Shown here one piece after another: positions 45,565 through 54,348 of a stretch of 64,000 nucleotides of DNA. Within the stretch, counting starts at the first letter, position 1, and every line of letters starts with the position of its first letter. The translations under genes were made by a program, and so were the position numbers. The notes beneath the pieces are model-generated. The model was not told the DNA's origin, did no database searches, and saw only the letters and a list, made by a program, of their open reading frames with translations. The DNA is taken from contig NZ_JANFAU010000001.1 in the NCBI RefSeq assembly GCF_026130605.1, forward strand, positions 62,001 through 126,000. Reading direction: 5' to 3'. The stretch comes from Sphingomonas lycopersici. Lineage in GTDB: Bacteria; Pseudomonadota; Alphaproteobacteria; Sphingomonadales; Sphingomonadaceae.

Positions 45565-45774
45565 ATGTCCGAAGATCATGGCAAAGGCTCGTTTGGACGG
45601 CAGGAAGAGGGCCGGCTCAAGCTCAATCACGAGATCCGCAACCAGTGGCTCGACAAGGACGAGACGCTGAACGCGCTCTGGCATAAATCGGGGATGACGC
45701 GCGACGCGTTCATCGAGCACAAGATACAGCAGATCGACAAGATCATCGCCGAGCGCTCGGGCAACACTGGCTGA
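45565..45774 (+). CDS. small hydrophilic hypothetical protein
   Basis: 69 residues from ATG 45565, preceded by GAAGGAG. Highly charged (MSEDHGKGSFGRQEEGRLKLNHEIRN...) with a predicted C-terminal helix (EHKIQQIDKIIAERSG). No family is recognised. It follows hdeD by 34 bases in the same direction, so it is probably co-transcribed with it. Confidence 0.65.
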   Translation: MSEDHGKGSFGRQEEGRLKLNHEIRNQWLDKDETLNALWHKSGMTRDAFIEHKIQQIDKIIAERSGNTG

Positions 45775-45848
45775 AATGCCGTGCCCGCCTCACCCGCTAC
45801 CGGGCGACAGGGGCACGCCTATCATCTCGTTCAGGGGCCTAAGCGCAT

Positions 45849-46745
45849 ATGATCGTACGATCGCAACCGAGTTTCAGAGACATTGCGATCGCCGTCAACG
45901 GATCGATCCTGCCGCGCATCACGCGGCGGCTGTGCGTCATCGCATGCGTCAGCGTCGTGGCGATTATCGCGGCGCAGGCCCATCCGGGCATCTTCGCCCG
46001 CATTTCCGCGATTCCCTTCACCTTGATCGGCATTGCGCTTTCGGTTTTCATGAGCTTCCGCAACAACGCCTGCTATGCGCGCTGGTGGGAAGGCCGCCAG
46101 CTGTGGGGCGAATTGATCGTATCCGGCCGCTCGCTCGCGCGGGTCGTTTCGCAACTCGACGAGCCGGATCGCGTGGCCTTCCTGCGCGGCGTCTGCGCGT
46201 TCGCCTCGGGCCTCGTCGCAAAGCTTCGCGGCGCGGACGACGTGGCGGCGATCAAGCTGTGGGTGGATATCGGCCAAGGCGCGAAAGGCCCCAATCCAGT
46301 CAATGCGGTGCTGGACCAAATGGGCCAGCGCGCGCTCGGCCTGATGCGCGACGGCACGGTCAATCCGATCCATTATTCGGTGATCGACGCCGAGATCGGC
46401 AAGTTCGCGAAAATCCAGGGTGCGTGCGAGCGGATCGCAACCACGCCGGTTCCCTTCGCTTATTCGTTGCTGCTGCAGCGCACCGCCCTGGTCTTCTGCG
46501 TGATCCTGCCGTTCGCGCTGGCGGGATCGCTCGACTGGTGGACGCTGCTCCCGGTGCTGCTCGTCGCTTATACCTTCTTCGGCCTCGACGCGCTCGGCCA
46601 CGAGCTCGAAGATCCGTTCGGCATGGATCCCAATTGCCTGCCGCTCTACGCTTTGCGGCGGACGGTCGAGCGGGAGATGCTCTCGCTGCTCGGCTGCGAG
46701 GAGCTGCCGGCGCCCCAGGAACCGCGCGACGGCATATTGCGATAG
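45849..46745 (+). CDS. bestrophin family ion channel
   Basis: 298 residues. The RNNACYARWWEGRQLWGELI motif after the first helices and the GLDALGHELEDPFGMDPNCLPL segment near the end define the bacterial bestrophin (UPF0187) family. Four TM helices are expected. Family members are pentameric channels; bacterial ones studied conduct cations. It follows the stress genes in the same direction with a 74-base gap. Confidence 0.88.
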   Translation: MIVRSQPSFRDIAIAVNGSILPRITRRLCVIACVSVVAIIAAQAHPGIFARISAIPFTLIGIALSVFMSFRNNACYARWWEGRQLWGELIVSGRSLARVVSQLDEPDRVAFLRGVCAFASGLVAKLRGADDVAAIKLWVDIGQGAKGPNPVNAVLDQMGQRALGLMRDGTVNPIHYSVIDAEIGKFAKIQGACERIATTPVPFAYSLLLQRTALVFCVILPFALAGSLDWWTLLPVLLVAYTFFGLDALGHELEDPFGMDPNCLPLYALRRTVEREMLSLLGCEELPAPQEPRDGILR

Positions 46746-46836
46746 CCGGCCAAGCATTGAGCGCTTGAGGACGGCGAATATCGAACCGGGCCGAAACCCT
46801 CTATTCCTGTCCGATCAGACGGCGCCAAGAAAAGGG

Positions 46837-47091
46837 TCAGTCGAAAGCCGGGCGACCCGATTTTTCTTCCTCGAACGTGATCGCCACATTCGCATTGGCC
46901 GACAGGCGGACGGTGTTGCCCTCGACCGCGGCGACGAGGCCGACATCGATATAGTGATGGTGACCGGCATGGCTTCCGGCGCTGTCGTGTTTCGCGAGCT
47001 TGATCCGCTTGCCTTCGAAACGATCGACGGTGCCAACATACACACCATCCGCGCCGATCACTTCCATCCCTTCGTTGATACCGCGATCCAT
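46837..47091 (-). CDS. DUF2171 family small protein
   Basis: 84 residues (INEGMEVIGADGVYVGTVDRFEGKRIKL...). It has the PRC-barrel-like DUF2171 pattern, including a His-rich HAGHHHYIDVGLVAAVEGN segment. The function is unknown; family members are common in stress regions of alphaproteobacteria. It has its own sigma-54 promoter (47134-47148) and paired palindromes (47203-47236), so it belongs to the inferred regulon. Confidence 0.8.
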   Translation of the reverse strand: MDRGINEGMEVIGADGVYVGTVDRFEGKRIKLAKHDSAGSHAGHHHYIDVGLVAAVEGNTVRLSANANVAITFEEEKSGRPAFD

Positions 47092-47133
47092 AAAATCTCT
47101 CCCCTTGGCTGGCTGCTTCGCAAATTCGCAAAC

Positions 47134-47148
47134 GCAACTCTCATGCCA
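47134..47148 (-). promoter_or_regulatory. sigma-54 promoter of the DUF2171 gene
   Basis: On the minus strand: TGGCATGAGAGTTGC, matching TGGCAY-N5-TTGC with GG-N10-GC spacing. It lies 43 bases upstream of the ATG at 47091, which leaves a short leader. Confidence 0.8.
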
Positions 47149-47202
47149 AGTACGGTTCTCTTTATTGTCAGCCAGTTACGATAGGATTCGGCCCGGCGAC
47201 AC

Positions 47203-47236
47203 GACAGCTTGTCGGGCGAGACTCGGTCATTCTGTC
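47203..47236. promoter_or_regulatory. paired palindromes upstream of the DUF2171 gene
   Basis: GACAGCTTGTC (47203-47213) is an exact GACA-N3-TGTC. GTCATTCTGTC (47226-47236) has one mismatch. Centres are 23 bp apart, and the nearer centre is 61 bp from the -24 GG. The flanking 47237-47394 holds no gene. Confidence 0.72.
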
Positions 47237-47394
47237 CGGCTGACTGAAGCGGCGAGTTATGACGGGCGACCGCGCGAATGAGCCAGCCCATCACCGTGCC
47301 GCCGGCTTCATCCGAAGCCCGTCGGGGAGGAATCACCCTACCAATTCGATCGAACGGACCGTAGCGCGAGTCCACACCGCCACCACAGGCCACC

Positions 47395-48183
47395 CTAGGC
47401 AATGGTCACGCGATCCATCACTCGGCGTTGCGGGAAATAGTCGCTCGTCGCATAATGCTGCATCGAGCGATTGTCCCAGACGGCGACTGTCCCCGGATGC
47501 CAGCGCAGCCGGCATTGCACTTCCGGAATACGGATCTGATCGAGAAGATATCCGAGAAGCGTGGCACCGTCCTTCTCGTCCAATCCGTCGAAACCTGTCG
47601 TATAGGCCTCATTCACGAAAAGAATCTCCTCACCTGTTGCCGGGTGCACCTTCATCACCGGATGCCGGGTCGGTGGGGCTGCCGCGCGAAGCTCGGCGGC
47701 GCAGGTTGCCGGCGCGCATTTGGCGATATCGTGCACCGCCTCGAGCCCGCGAAGCACAGTCTGAACCGCCTCCGGCAAACGGCGCCAGACTATTCTCATA
47801 TCAGCGAATAACGTGTCACCGCCGGCGGTCGGCAATTCGATCGCACAAAGAACCGCCGCGCGCGGCGGCGCCGGGCTGAAACTATGATCGACATGCCATA
47901 TGTTCTCGGTCGGCGGCCGGGTCTCATCATGGACGATCTCTACCACGTCCGGGTCCGCGATCAGGCCCAGCGGCGAGCGCACTATATCACCGAAAATGCG
48001 CGCGAAATCAGCCTGATGCCTGCGGGTCATGGCATTCTGGTCGCGGAATATTAGTACACCATGCCTGTGCAGCGCCTGTCGCAACGGTCGCGCCACCCGG
48101 TCACCGATCGGCGCTGCGAGATCGATTCCCTCGATCTCGACCCCCACGGCGGCCGTTATCGGCTGGATCGAAAATGCCGTCAT
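47395..48183 (-). CDS. TauD/TfdA family 2-oxoglutarate dioxygenase
   Basis: 262 residues from ATG 48183. Iron ligands His97 and Asp99 lie in WHVDHSF and the distal His at about 243 in RSMQHYAT; Arg residues near the end (RRVMDRVTIA) would bind 2-oxoglutarate. It is coupled to the radical SAM gene by an ATGA overlap, so the two enzymes probably act on the same substrate or pathway. In that context hydroxylation or oxidative tailoring of a peptide is plausible, although free small molecules are the usual TauD substrates. Confidence 0.85.
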   Translation of the reverse strand: MTAFSIQPITAAVGVEIEGIDLAAPIGDRVARPLRQALHRHGVLIFRDQNAMTRRHQADFARIFGDIVRSPLGLIADPDVVEIVHDETRPPTENIWHVDHSFSPAPPRAAVLCAIELPTAGGDTLFADMRIVWRRLPEAVQTVLRGLEAVHDIAKCAPATCAAELRAAAPPTRHPVMKVHPATGEEILFVNEAYTTGFDGLDEKDGATLLGYLLDQIRIPEVQCRLRWHPGTVAVWDNRSMQHYATSDYFPQRRVMDRVTIA

Positions 48184-50138
48184 GAGCAACTCATGCCGTG
48201 ACCGTTCGGGACCAGCTCCCGGATTACGCCCCGGTCTGTCAATATTGCACCGACCGCCGCCGAATGCCCGCCCTGTGCCGTGGTATTGCTATCGACCCAG
48301 GCCCGAAGGTCGGTCTCGCTATGCGCCTCCGCATAAGCGACAGTTGCGACGAGATGGTCGTCGGAACGAAGTAGCGCTTGCGCCTCGATCAAGCGGACGA
48401 TTGCCGCGTCGAGCTCGGCATCCGAGGCCATCGCGTGGAGCCTGCGACTGAGTTGTTCGGTGCTGGTCACGCCATCGGCGAGCACGAAGACGAGCGCATC
48501 GAGATCACGCAGCACCGTTCGCGACCGTCCATCGGCATCAGCCTTGAGCAATTCGACAAACGACCGCCCCAGCCGCGCCCGACGCTCGATCGGGCCGCGC
48601 TTCCACTCTTCCATCAGCGCGTCGATTTCGGCGATCTCCTTCTCGAACTCGTCGAGATGCGATTCGTCATGATCGAAAAAATAGGCGAAACATTCCGCCG
48701 CGGCGATATCCGGGGGGATCAGATAGCGATAAAAGTCGGCAGCACGCAGGTCGCGGATGCCAAGGTCTTCAGCGTTATCGAAGAATGGAGAGAAGCGATC
48801 GACGCGAACCTTGATGGCCGAGCCGTTTGGCGCCGGGAGATGCACGATCTGGCGAATGTTCTTTATGATTTCACTATAGTCATGCCCGGTCTCGCCGGGG
48901 AATCCAACCAGCAGATTATAGTCGATTGCGATATCATGCTCCTGCAGCCACTTCAGCGCCTGCACGTTCTGGAGCGCGGTCACCCCTTTGTTCATGAGCC
49001 GCAGGACGTGATCGGAAAAGCTCTCAATCCCGGGCTGCACGCGTTTGACACCAGCGCGGCGCAGCGCGGCGACGTCGCGACGCTTGAGATTGGCTTTGAT
49101 CTCATAGAATAGGTCCAGATCGACATCGAGCCGCTCCAGCTCGCTCAGCAACTCACCATAAGCCTTGAAATCCAATATGTTATCGGCCGCCATAAAATTG
49201 GTGAGCCCATGTCGCTCCGCTTGAACGGCGATTTCGGAAATGACGCGCGGCGTGGATTTGCGGCGGAATTGCAAGCCGGCATTATTGAGCCCGCAGAAAG
49301 TGCAATGATGCTTCTCGCCCCACCAGCAGCCGCGCGAGGATTCGTACGGGAGATGGCGGACGTGTCGCATCGTCGCGCCTTGTGCTTCCAGCGCTTCGCG
49401 CTGCGCGAACCAGGCACCGTAATCGGGGATGGGGATGCGATCGAGATTGTGCGTCAGCCGCGCGGGCGTCCCGCCGCGACGTCCGGCAACGCCGGCGACC
49501 GGACGATCGGGCTCGCCTTCGGCAAAGGCGCGGAGCCAAGCCGGAAAGCTTTCGTCCGCCTCGCCGGTGAAGACATGATCGACAAGATCCGGAAAAATCT
49601 CCGCATAGGCCTCGCCCATCACGCCATGCACACAGGCGCCCCCGAACAGCACCGTCAGATCCGGTCGAGCCGTCTTCAGCCGCGCCGCAAGCGCAAGGCT
49701 CGGCAGCACCTGATTGAACGTGCAACTGAAACCGACGATATCGGGCTGATAGCCGGCGATCGCCTTGGCCGCGAGGTCGAGGAATTCAGGAACGACGCTG
49801 TCGCGCAGCACATGCAACGGGTCGGGAGGCTCGCCCGCGACCGGCTCCTCGCCGCCGAACCGGGCGAGATAGGCTTCCGAATCCAGCCTCTCCCGGCCGA
49901 ACAGATCGACCGCGAAAAAATGCTCACCGAGCGGGAACAATTCGATATTTTCCGCGAAAGCGTCGAACGCCGCGCTGCCCATCCGGGCCGCCAGCTCGAG
50001 ATTGAGGTGCTGCGCGATACAATCGAATCCCGCCTCACGCGCAATTGCGACAAGCGTGCCGATCGCGAGGCTGGGCCGCGACGTCGATTCCCAGGGCATG
50101 CTCACCAGCACGATGAGCGGGCGGCGCGCGCCGGTCAT
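48180..50138 (-). CDS. B12-binding radical SAM enzyme, RiPP-maturase-like
   Basis: 652 residues from ATG 50138, which overlaps the upstream stop; longer readings run antisense to nothing useful. An N-terminal cobalamin-binding Rossmann-type domain (about 1-200) is followed by the radical SAM core. Its cluster Cys are at 271, 279 and 282 in GCWWGEKHHCTFCG, a C-x7-C-x2-C spacing. That GCWWG...HCTFCG block is the hallmark of the RiPP maturation radical SAM protein 1 (rSAM_ocin) family. A long C-terminal helical region remains unassigned. Methylation or another radical modification of a peptide is inferred. Confidence 0.85.
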   Translation of the reverse strand: MTGARRPLIVLVSMPWESTSRPSLAIGTLVAIAREAGFDCIAQHLNLELAARMGSAAFDAFAENIELFPLGEHFFAVDLFGRERLDSEAYLARFGGEEPVAGEPPDPLHVLRDSVVPEFLDLAAKAIAGYQPDIVGFSCTFNQVLPSLALAARLKTARPDLTVLFGGACVHGVMGEAYAEIFPDLVDHVFTGEADESFPAWLRAFAEGEPDRPVAGVAGRRGGTPARLTHNLDRIPIPDYGAWFAQREALEAQGATMRHVRHLPYESSRGCWWGEKHHCTFCGLNNAGLQFRRKSTPRVISEIAVQAERHGLTNFMAADNILDFKAYGELLSELERLDVDLDLFYEIKANLKRRDVAALRRAGVKRVQPGIESFSDHVLRLMNKGVTALQNVQALKWLQEHDIAIDYNLLVGFPGETGHDYSEIIKNIRQIVHLPAPNGSAIKVRVDRFSPFFDNAEDLGIRDLRAADFYRYLIPPDIAAAECFAYFFDHDESHLDEFEKEIAEIDALMEEWKRGPIERRARLGRSFVELLKADADGRSRTVLRDLDALVFVLADGVTSTEQLSRRLHAMASDAELDAAIVRLIEAQALLRSDDHLVATVAYAEAHSETDLRAWVDSNTTAQGGHSAAVGAILTDRGVIRELVPNGHGMSCS

Positions 50139-51589
50139 GCCGCCACCTCGCCGGACAACCGCGTGCTGACCGTGATGAGGCAGTTCGCAAGCGCCGAGGT
50201 GACGCGGGTGGACAAATCGTCGTTGCCAGCCGCCGCCTCCCGCTCCTTTGCCAGCATGCCGGCGCCGACCCCGCCTCCCGCGAGGAACTGACACGCCAGG
50301 AAATCCGCGCCAGCCTGAATTGTCGGGGTGGCTGTTCCTGCAACCGCCGCGCGCCTCAGCGCCTCGGCCAGCCGAGGCAGGTCATAATCCTGCGCCGCCA
50401 GAATGATCGCGGCGTCATTGGCCATCGCCTGCACCGTCGCCTCGCCGACTCCCTCTCCCGTCCAATCGCTCGACAGCGCATCGAGATCGCCATCGTGACC
50501 GGTCCATTTCATCTCGGCGAGCGCCGCCTGCGCCAGCGCGGAATCGATCCCCAATGCGCACGCCAAATGCCGCGAAGCTTCGGCGATCGCGCGCCCGACC
50601 GAGGCGGGTTCTTCAAAAGGATCCGCGCGGGACGGCGCTTCCGGCGGTGCAACGCGCTGGTCGAGCAACGCCAGCGCGACAAGCCCTCCGACCAGCATCG
50701 TATGATACATGTTGTGAAACGCATATTGTCGCCGCTCTTCGGCTTCGCCGAACGCGACGAAGGCATCGGCGGACAGGCTCGGCGAGGGCAGGAAGCCCAA
50801 CGAATCCCACAATCCGCGGCTGCGCCGCCAGGCGACCACGCCATAAGGCGAAAACCGGCGCCGCAAGAACAATTGGGAGAGCAGCAATTCCGCCAACAGA
50901 TCGAAATCGCCCGCCGCCAGGCACCACGCCACCGCAGCGTCGATCGTCTTCCATAGCGCGTCGCCGTCGAGCGCCGCTGGTGCGGGCCGCGCGCCAAAGT
51001 CCGTGGCGTACATCACCGCATGGGTAATGGCATAACCATCATCGCGGCTCATGTAGATCGGATGCGTCGTCCGACACGCGGTCGAGAGGTGGAGCGCTTC
51101 CGGTAGCGAGGGGATTTCGGATTGTGCCAAACTCCATATCCAACGGCGATCGAGCAATCGGAACGGTACATGTTCGCTCGATTCCAGATACGGACTCTCC
51201 AAGGCCCGATGAACCACCGACACTTCCCGCTCAGTCGCCAGGCCGAACCGCTCCAGGACCAGCAACAAAGCGCCGATCGATGTCGCAAGCCGGGGATGCC
51301 GCAAGATGCACGCGATCGCCGGGCCCGAATCGTAGTTTTTGCGAATGGCACGCGCCAGCGACCAGGCCGCATCCTGACAATATTCGGTCCGGGCGACCAG
51401 CAAGGCAAACAGCCCCGCTTCCATCATCATCTTGTAGAAACCGCTGACCTGCCCGAGGTCAACCTTCCACATCGGGTGCAGCGGATCGGCGCACTCGACC
51501 GTGCGCTGCGCGAAATCGAGGCTCGCGGCCAGACGATCGCGCAGTTCGTCGGTTGTTCCATAGGCGTTCGCGCGCGCACTCGGTTCCAT
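50135..51589 (-). CDS. DUF6895-like protein of the putative RiPP cluster
   Basis: 484 residues from ATG 51589; ATG 51622 and GTG 51595 are alternatives. It is mostly helical with no TM segment. The segment DGYAITHAVMYATDFGARP resembles the signature of DUF6895 proteins, which I recall from actinobacterial biosynthetic clusters. It is coupled to the radical SAM gene by a 4-base overlap. It has no recognisable catalytic motif; a carrier, cyclase-like or binding role is possible. The family call is tentative. Confidence 0.6.
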   Translation of the reverse strand: MEPSARANAYGTTDELRDRLAASLDFAQRTVECADPLHPMWKVDLGQVSGFYKMMMEAGLFALLVARTEYCQDAAWSLARAIRKNYDSGPAIACILRHPRLATSIGALLLVLERFGLATEREVSVVHRALESPYLESSEHVPFRLLDRRWIWSLAQSEIPSLPEALHLSTACRTTHPIYMSRDDGYAITHAVMYATDFGARPAPAALDGDALWKTIDAAVAWCLAAGDFDLLAELLLSQLFLRRRFSPYGVVAWRRSRGLWDSLGFLPSPSLSADAFVAFGEAEERRQYAFHNMYHTMLVGGLVALALLDQRVAPPEAPSRADPFEEPASVGRAIAEASRHLACALGIDSALAQAALAEMKWTGHDGDLDALSSDWTGEGVGEATVQAMANDAAIILAAQDYDLPRLAEALRRAAVAGTATPTIQAGADFLACQFLAGGGVGAGMLAKEREAAAGNDDLSTRVTSALANCLITVSTRLSGEVAA

Positions 51590-51668
51590 CGTCACATATC
51601 CCCTCTCGCTCGCAGGCCGGATCATCGGCGCGAGCCACGCCCTGTCCAAGGCACGCAACCGATCAGGC

Positions 51669-51704
51669 CGCCTGCCTTGGAACCGGGAATCAGCCTTGCA
51701 GGCG
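51669..51704 (-). terminator. hairpin between small peptide gene and enzyme genes
   Basis: CGCCTGC (51669-51675) pairs with GCAGGCG (51698-51704) and partly extends inward. It sits in the 150-base gap after the 86-residue gene. Such partial terminators often let a precursor peptide be made in excess over its enzymes. Confidence 0.4.
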
Positions 51705-51739
51705 AGCGATCCACGCCCGCCGGACAAAGAGCCTGGATG

Positions 51740-52000
51740 TTATTGTTTCGGCGTGGTGGTGATCGTCCGCAGCTGGTCGGCGACATTGCCCAAAGCGGCG
51801 ACGTTCGCGACATTGCCCTTGATCACGACACCATAGCCGTCCCACGCGATCACCGAGGTCGCGACGGTCTCGCCCGGCGTCAGCCGGCCGAGCGCCTGAT
51901 TTGCGGAGAGCATGTCGTTTACACTCTTGTCGAGGTTGACGACGCCGGACTTGTGCAATTGAGTGAGGACATCGTGTACTTGATTGAACTGCGTAGGCAT
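51740..52000 (-). CDS. small protein, candidate RiPP precursor
   Basis: 86 residues (MPTQFNQVHDVLTQLHKSG...) with a very strong ribosome site (AAAGGAGGTAAG). The N-terminal half looks helical (VVNLDKSVNDMLSANQALGRL) and the C-terminal half is Val/Ala/Asn/Gly-rich (GNVANVAALGNVADQL). There is no Cys and no double-Gly leader site. It precedes the DUF6895-like, radical SAM and TauD-like genes in the same direction, which is the usual place for a modified peptide's precursor. It may instead be an unrelated abundant small protein. Confidence 0.6.
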   Translation of the reverse strand: MPTQFNQVHDVLTQLHKSGVVNLDKSVNDMLSANQALGRLTPGETVATSVIAWDGYGVVIKGNVANVAALGNVADQLRTITTTPKQ

Positions 52001-52239
52001 GACTTACCTCCTTTATGTTGAGATAAAGTCAGCAAGCATATTTAGACTCAACCGGAATACTCCACCCGGGCAGAGCCTCAGCGACCGCATTATTCGCTGA
52101 TTATCTTGATATCGCCCATTTTCTTGAGCGCCGGTGACGGTATCACCGTGCCCATCTGCGGTCAATTAAGATTCAATATTAACGACCGGTTTAACATCGT
52201 GTTACTCTGCAACCCTTGCTCTTCCTCGATCCGACATTC

Positions 52240-52462
52240 CTATTCCTGGAGCTCGATCCGTTCCAGCAATTCAAAAAGTATTTGCCGTTCGCCGTCGCTG
52301 AACGAACGAAGCATGCGCCGCTCATGCTGCTCGATGCGTCGGCGACTGTCCTCAAGCGCCGCTGCGCCCGCCGCGGTGACATTCAATTCGAAAGCGCGGC
52401 GGTCACTGGCAGACGCCTTGCGCTCGACCAGGTCGCGGTCGATGTGATGCCGAGCCGAGTCA
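52240..52462 (-). pseudogene. MarR family regulator remnant
   Basis: On the minus strand, DSARHHIDRDLVERKASASDR leads into a MarR wing/C-terminal helix (LNVTAAGAAALEDSRRRIEQ). After a frameshift the frame resumes with FSDGERQILFELLERIELQE and ends at 52240. Only the C-terminal half is recognisable, and the upstream sequence is not in one frame with it, so the gene is decayed. Confidence 0.6.
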
Positions 52463-52722
52463 GGCGGCGAAGGTCGGCGATATAGCCGTCGCGCAGCGCA
52501 GACGGGGAATCGGGTGGCACGAGAGATACATAGATATTGGTGCGTTCACGAATGATGCGGTTCAACTCACCGTCGCAGCACATACGCACGAACACCGAAC
52601 ACATTCCGGCAAACTGCCGTGTCGATCCAGCAATCATGGCAATCTCCAAAAGATCGACAGGCGTTAGCCGCGGCACATCCCCGCCGGATCCGAACAAGCC
52701 GACGATAGCGAAAAATGAAACC

Positions 52723-54267
52723 TCATACCGGCAAATGATCGAGCCCATGATCCTCGCGGCCGTCCGAAACGCTGGTCGACAGCTTTTCGCCGCGGAAGAA
52801 TGCCGGTTTCCATATCGCCATCGCCGTCATGATGACGATGCCGATCAGGATGATGCCCATGCCGAGGATGAAGACGAGCCCGATGCCGTGGACCTGCGAG
52901 CCGCTGCCGAACGCTGGATCCATGCTGTCGACAATCGTCGTGCAGAACAGCGCCGCCAGCGCGATCCCGCCGAGCAACGGGCAAATCAGCTGGTTGAAGA
53001 GATTTGCCGGCGATACGAACCACTGCCGCCTGAAATACCACACCGAGGCAAAGGCCGTCAGGCTGTAGTAGAAACAGATCATGATGCCGAGCGCGGTGAT
53101 CGTATCCCAAAGCACATGCGCCGATAGGAAACGCATCACCGCATAGAATAGCGACGATATAAACGTCGACGTAAAGATCGCATTACTCGGCGTGCGATAT
53201 TTGGGATCGATCCGGGTCAGCGCGTCGGGCAGGGCGCCATAATGGCCCATCGCCAATAATGTCCGCGAAGGACTGACGATCGTCGACTGCAGCGAGGCGG
53301 CGGAACTGGCCAGGACGCAGATCGAGATAAGGATCGCCGACGTCCCCATGATCGGCGCCGCGAGCGCGAGAAACGCGTTGCGCTGGATTTCGGGATTGCC
53401 CAGCCCGAACCGGCCGGTGCCCAGCCCGGCGAAAGCGATCGAGGCGGTGGAGGCGAACACATAGAGCAGCATCGTCGTGACGACCGTCGCCGTCGCGGCG
53501 CGCCCCGGCGTGGAGCGCGAGCCCTTGGTCTCCTCGTTCATCGTCAGCGTCACATCCCAGCCCCAGAAGATGAAGATCGAGAGCGACAGCCCCGCCGCCA
53601 CCGCGCTGAACGTCGGCGCGGCCAGGGGGTTGAACCAGTCGAGGCGAACGGGAAGCGGATCGAACGCCGCGCCCGCGCGGATCTTCACGAACGCTTCCAC
53701 GGCGAACAGGGTGAGGACGACCACCTGAAAGCCGACCAGGACATATTGGAACGCCTTGGTCACCTCCATGCCGCGATAGGAGATGATCGTCGCCACCCCC
53801 ATGAACGCCAGACACGTCGCGACGTTGATGAACGGATTGGCGCTCAGCTCGGTCAGATGCGGATTGCGGAAGATCTGCGACAGCATGAGATAGAAGAAGT
53901 CCACCGCGATGCCTGCGGTGTTGGAAAGGACCAGGATGGTCGAGGCGACCAGCCCCCAGCCGGCCAACCAGCCGATCCGCGGCCCGAACGCACGGGTCGC
54001 CCAGGTGAAGGAGGTCCCGCTGTCCGGCATCGCGCGATTGAGCTCGCGATAGCCGAACGCCACCAGCAGCATCGGCAGGAAGCCGATCAGGATGATGGCG
54101 GGTGTCTGCGGCCCGACCTTCGCGACGATCGGCCCCAGTGACGCGGTCAGCGTATAGGCCGGCGCGACGCAGGAGATCCCGATCACCGTCGCGCCGAGCA
54201 GACCGATCGAACCGGCGGACAATCCCTTGGCCGACAGGCCGTGACGTTCATCGCTGTAGGTTGCCAA
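52723..54267 (-). CDS. APC family amino acid/polyamine permease
   Basis: 514 residues with 12 TM helices. The N-terminal LSAGSIGLLGATVIGISCVAPAYTLTASLG and the Gly-rich TM1 are typical of APC carriers. It is the last gene of the run aldehyde dehydrogenase - glutamine-synthetase-like - flavoprotein - permease, so polyamine or gamma-glutamylated product import is likely. Confidence 0.88.
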   Translation of the reverse strand: MATYSDERHGLSAKGLSAGSIGLLGATVIGISCVAPAYTLTASLGPIVAKVGPQTPAIILIGFLPMLLVAFGYRELNRAMPDSGTSFTWATRAFGPRIGWLAGWGLVASTILVLSNTAGIAVDFFYLMLSQIFRNPHLTELSANPFINVATCLAFMGVATIISYRGMEVTKAFQYVLVGFQVVVLTLFAVEAFVKIRAGAAFDPLPVRLDWFNPLAAPTFSAVAAGLSLSIFIFWGWDVTLTMNEETKGSRSTPGRAATATVVTTMLLYVFASTASIAFAGLGTGRFGLGNPEIQRNAFLALAAPIMGTSAILISICVLASSAASLQSTIVSPSRTLLAMGHYGALPDALTRIDPKYRTPSNAIFTSTFISSLFYAVMRFLSAHVLWDTITALGIMICFYYSLTAFASVWYFRRQWFVSPANLFNQLICPLLGGIALAALFCTTIVDSMDPAFGSGSQVHGIGLVFILGMGIILIGIVIMTAMAIWKPAFFRGEKLSTSVSDGREDHGLDHLPV

Positions 54268-54348
54268 TGGCCTGGACTCCCCTGTCGGATCAGCATTTGC
54301 GAGAAAACGGGCATCGTCGCGCCGACGCGCGCGGCGGGAATGGCGGGC

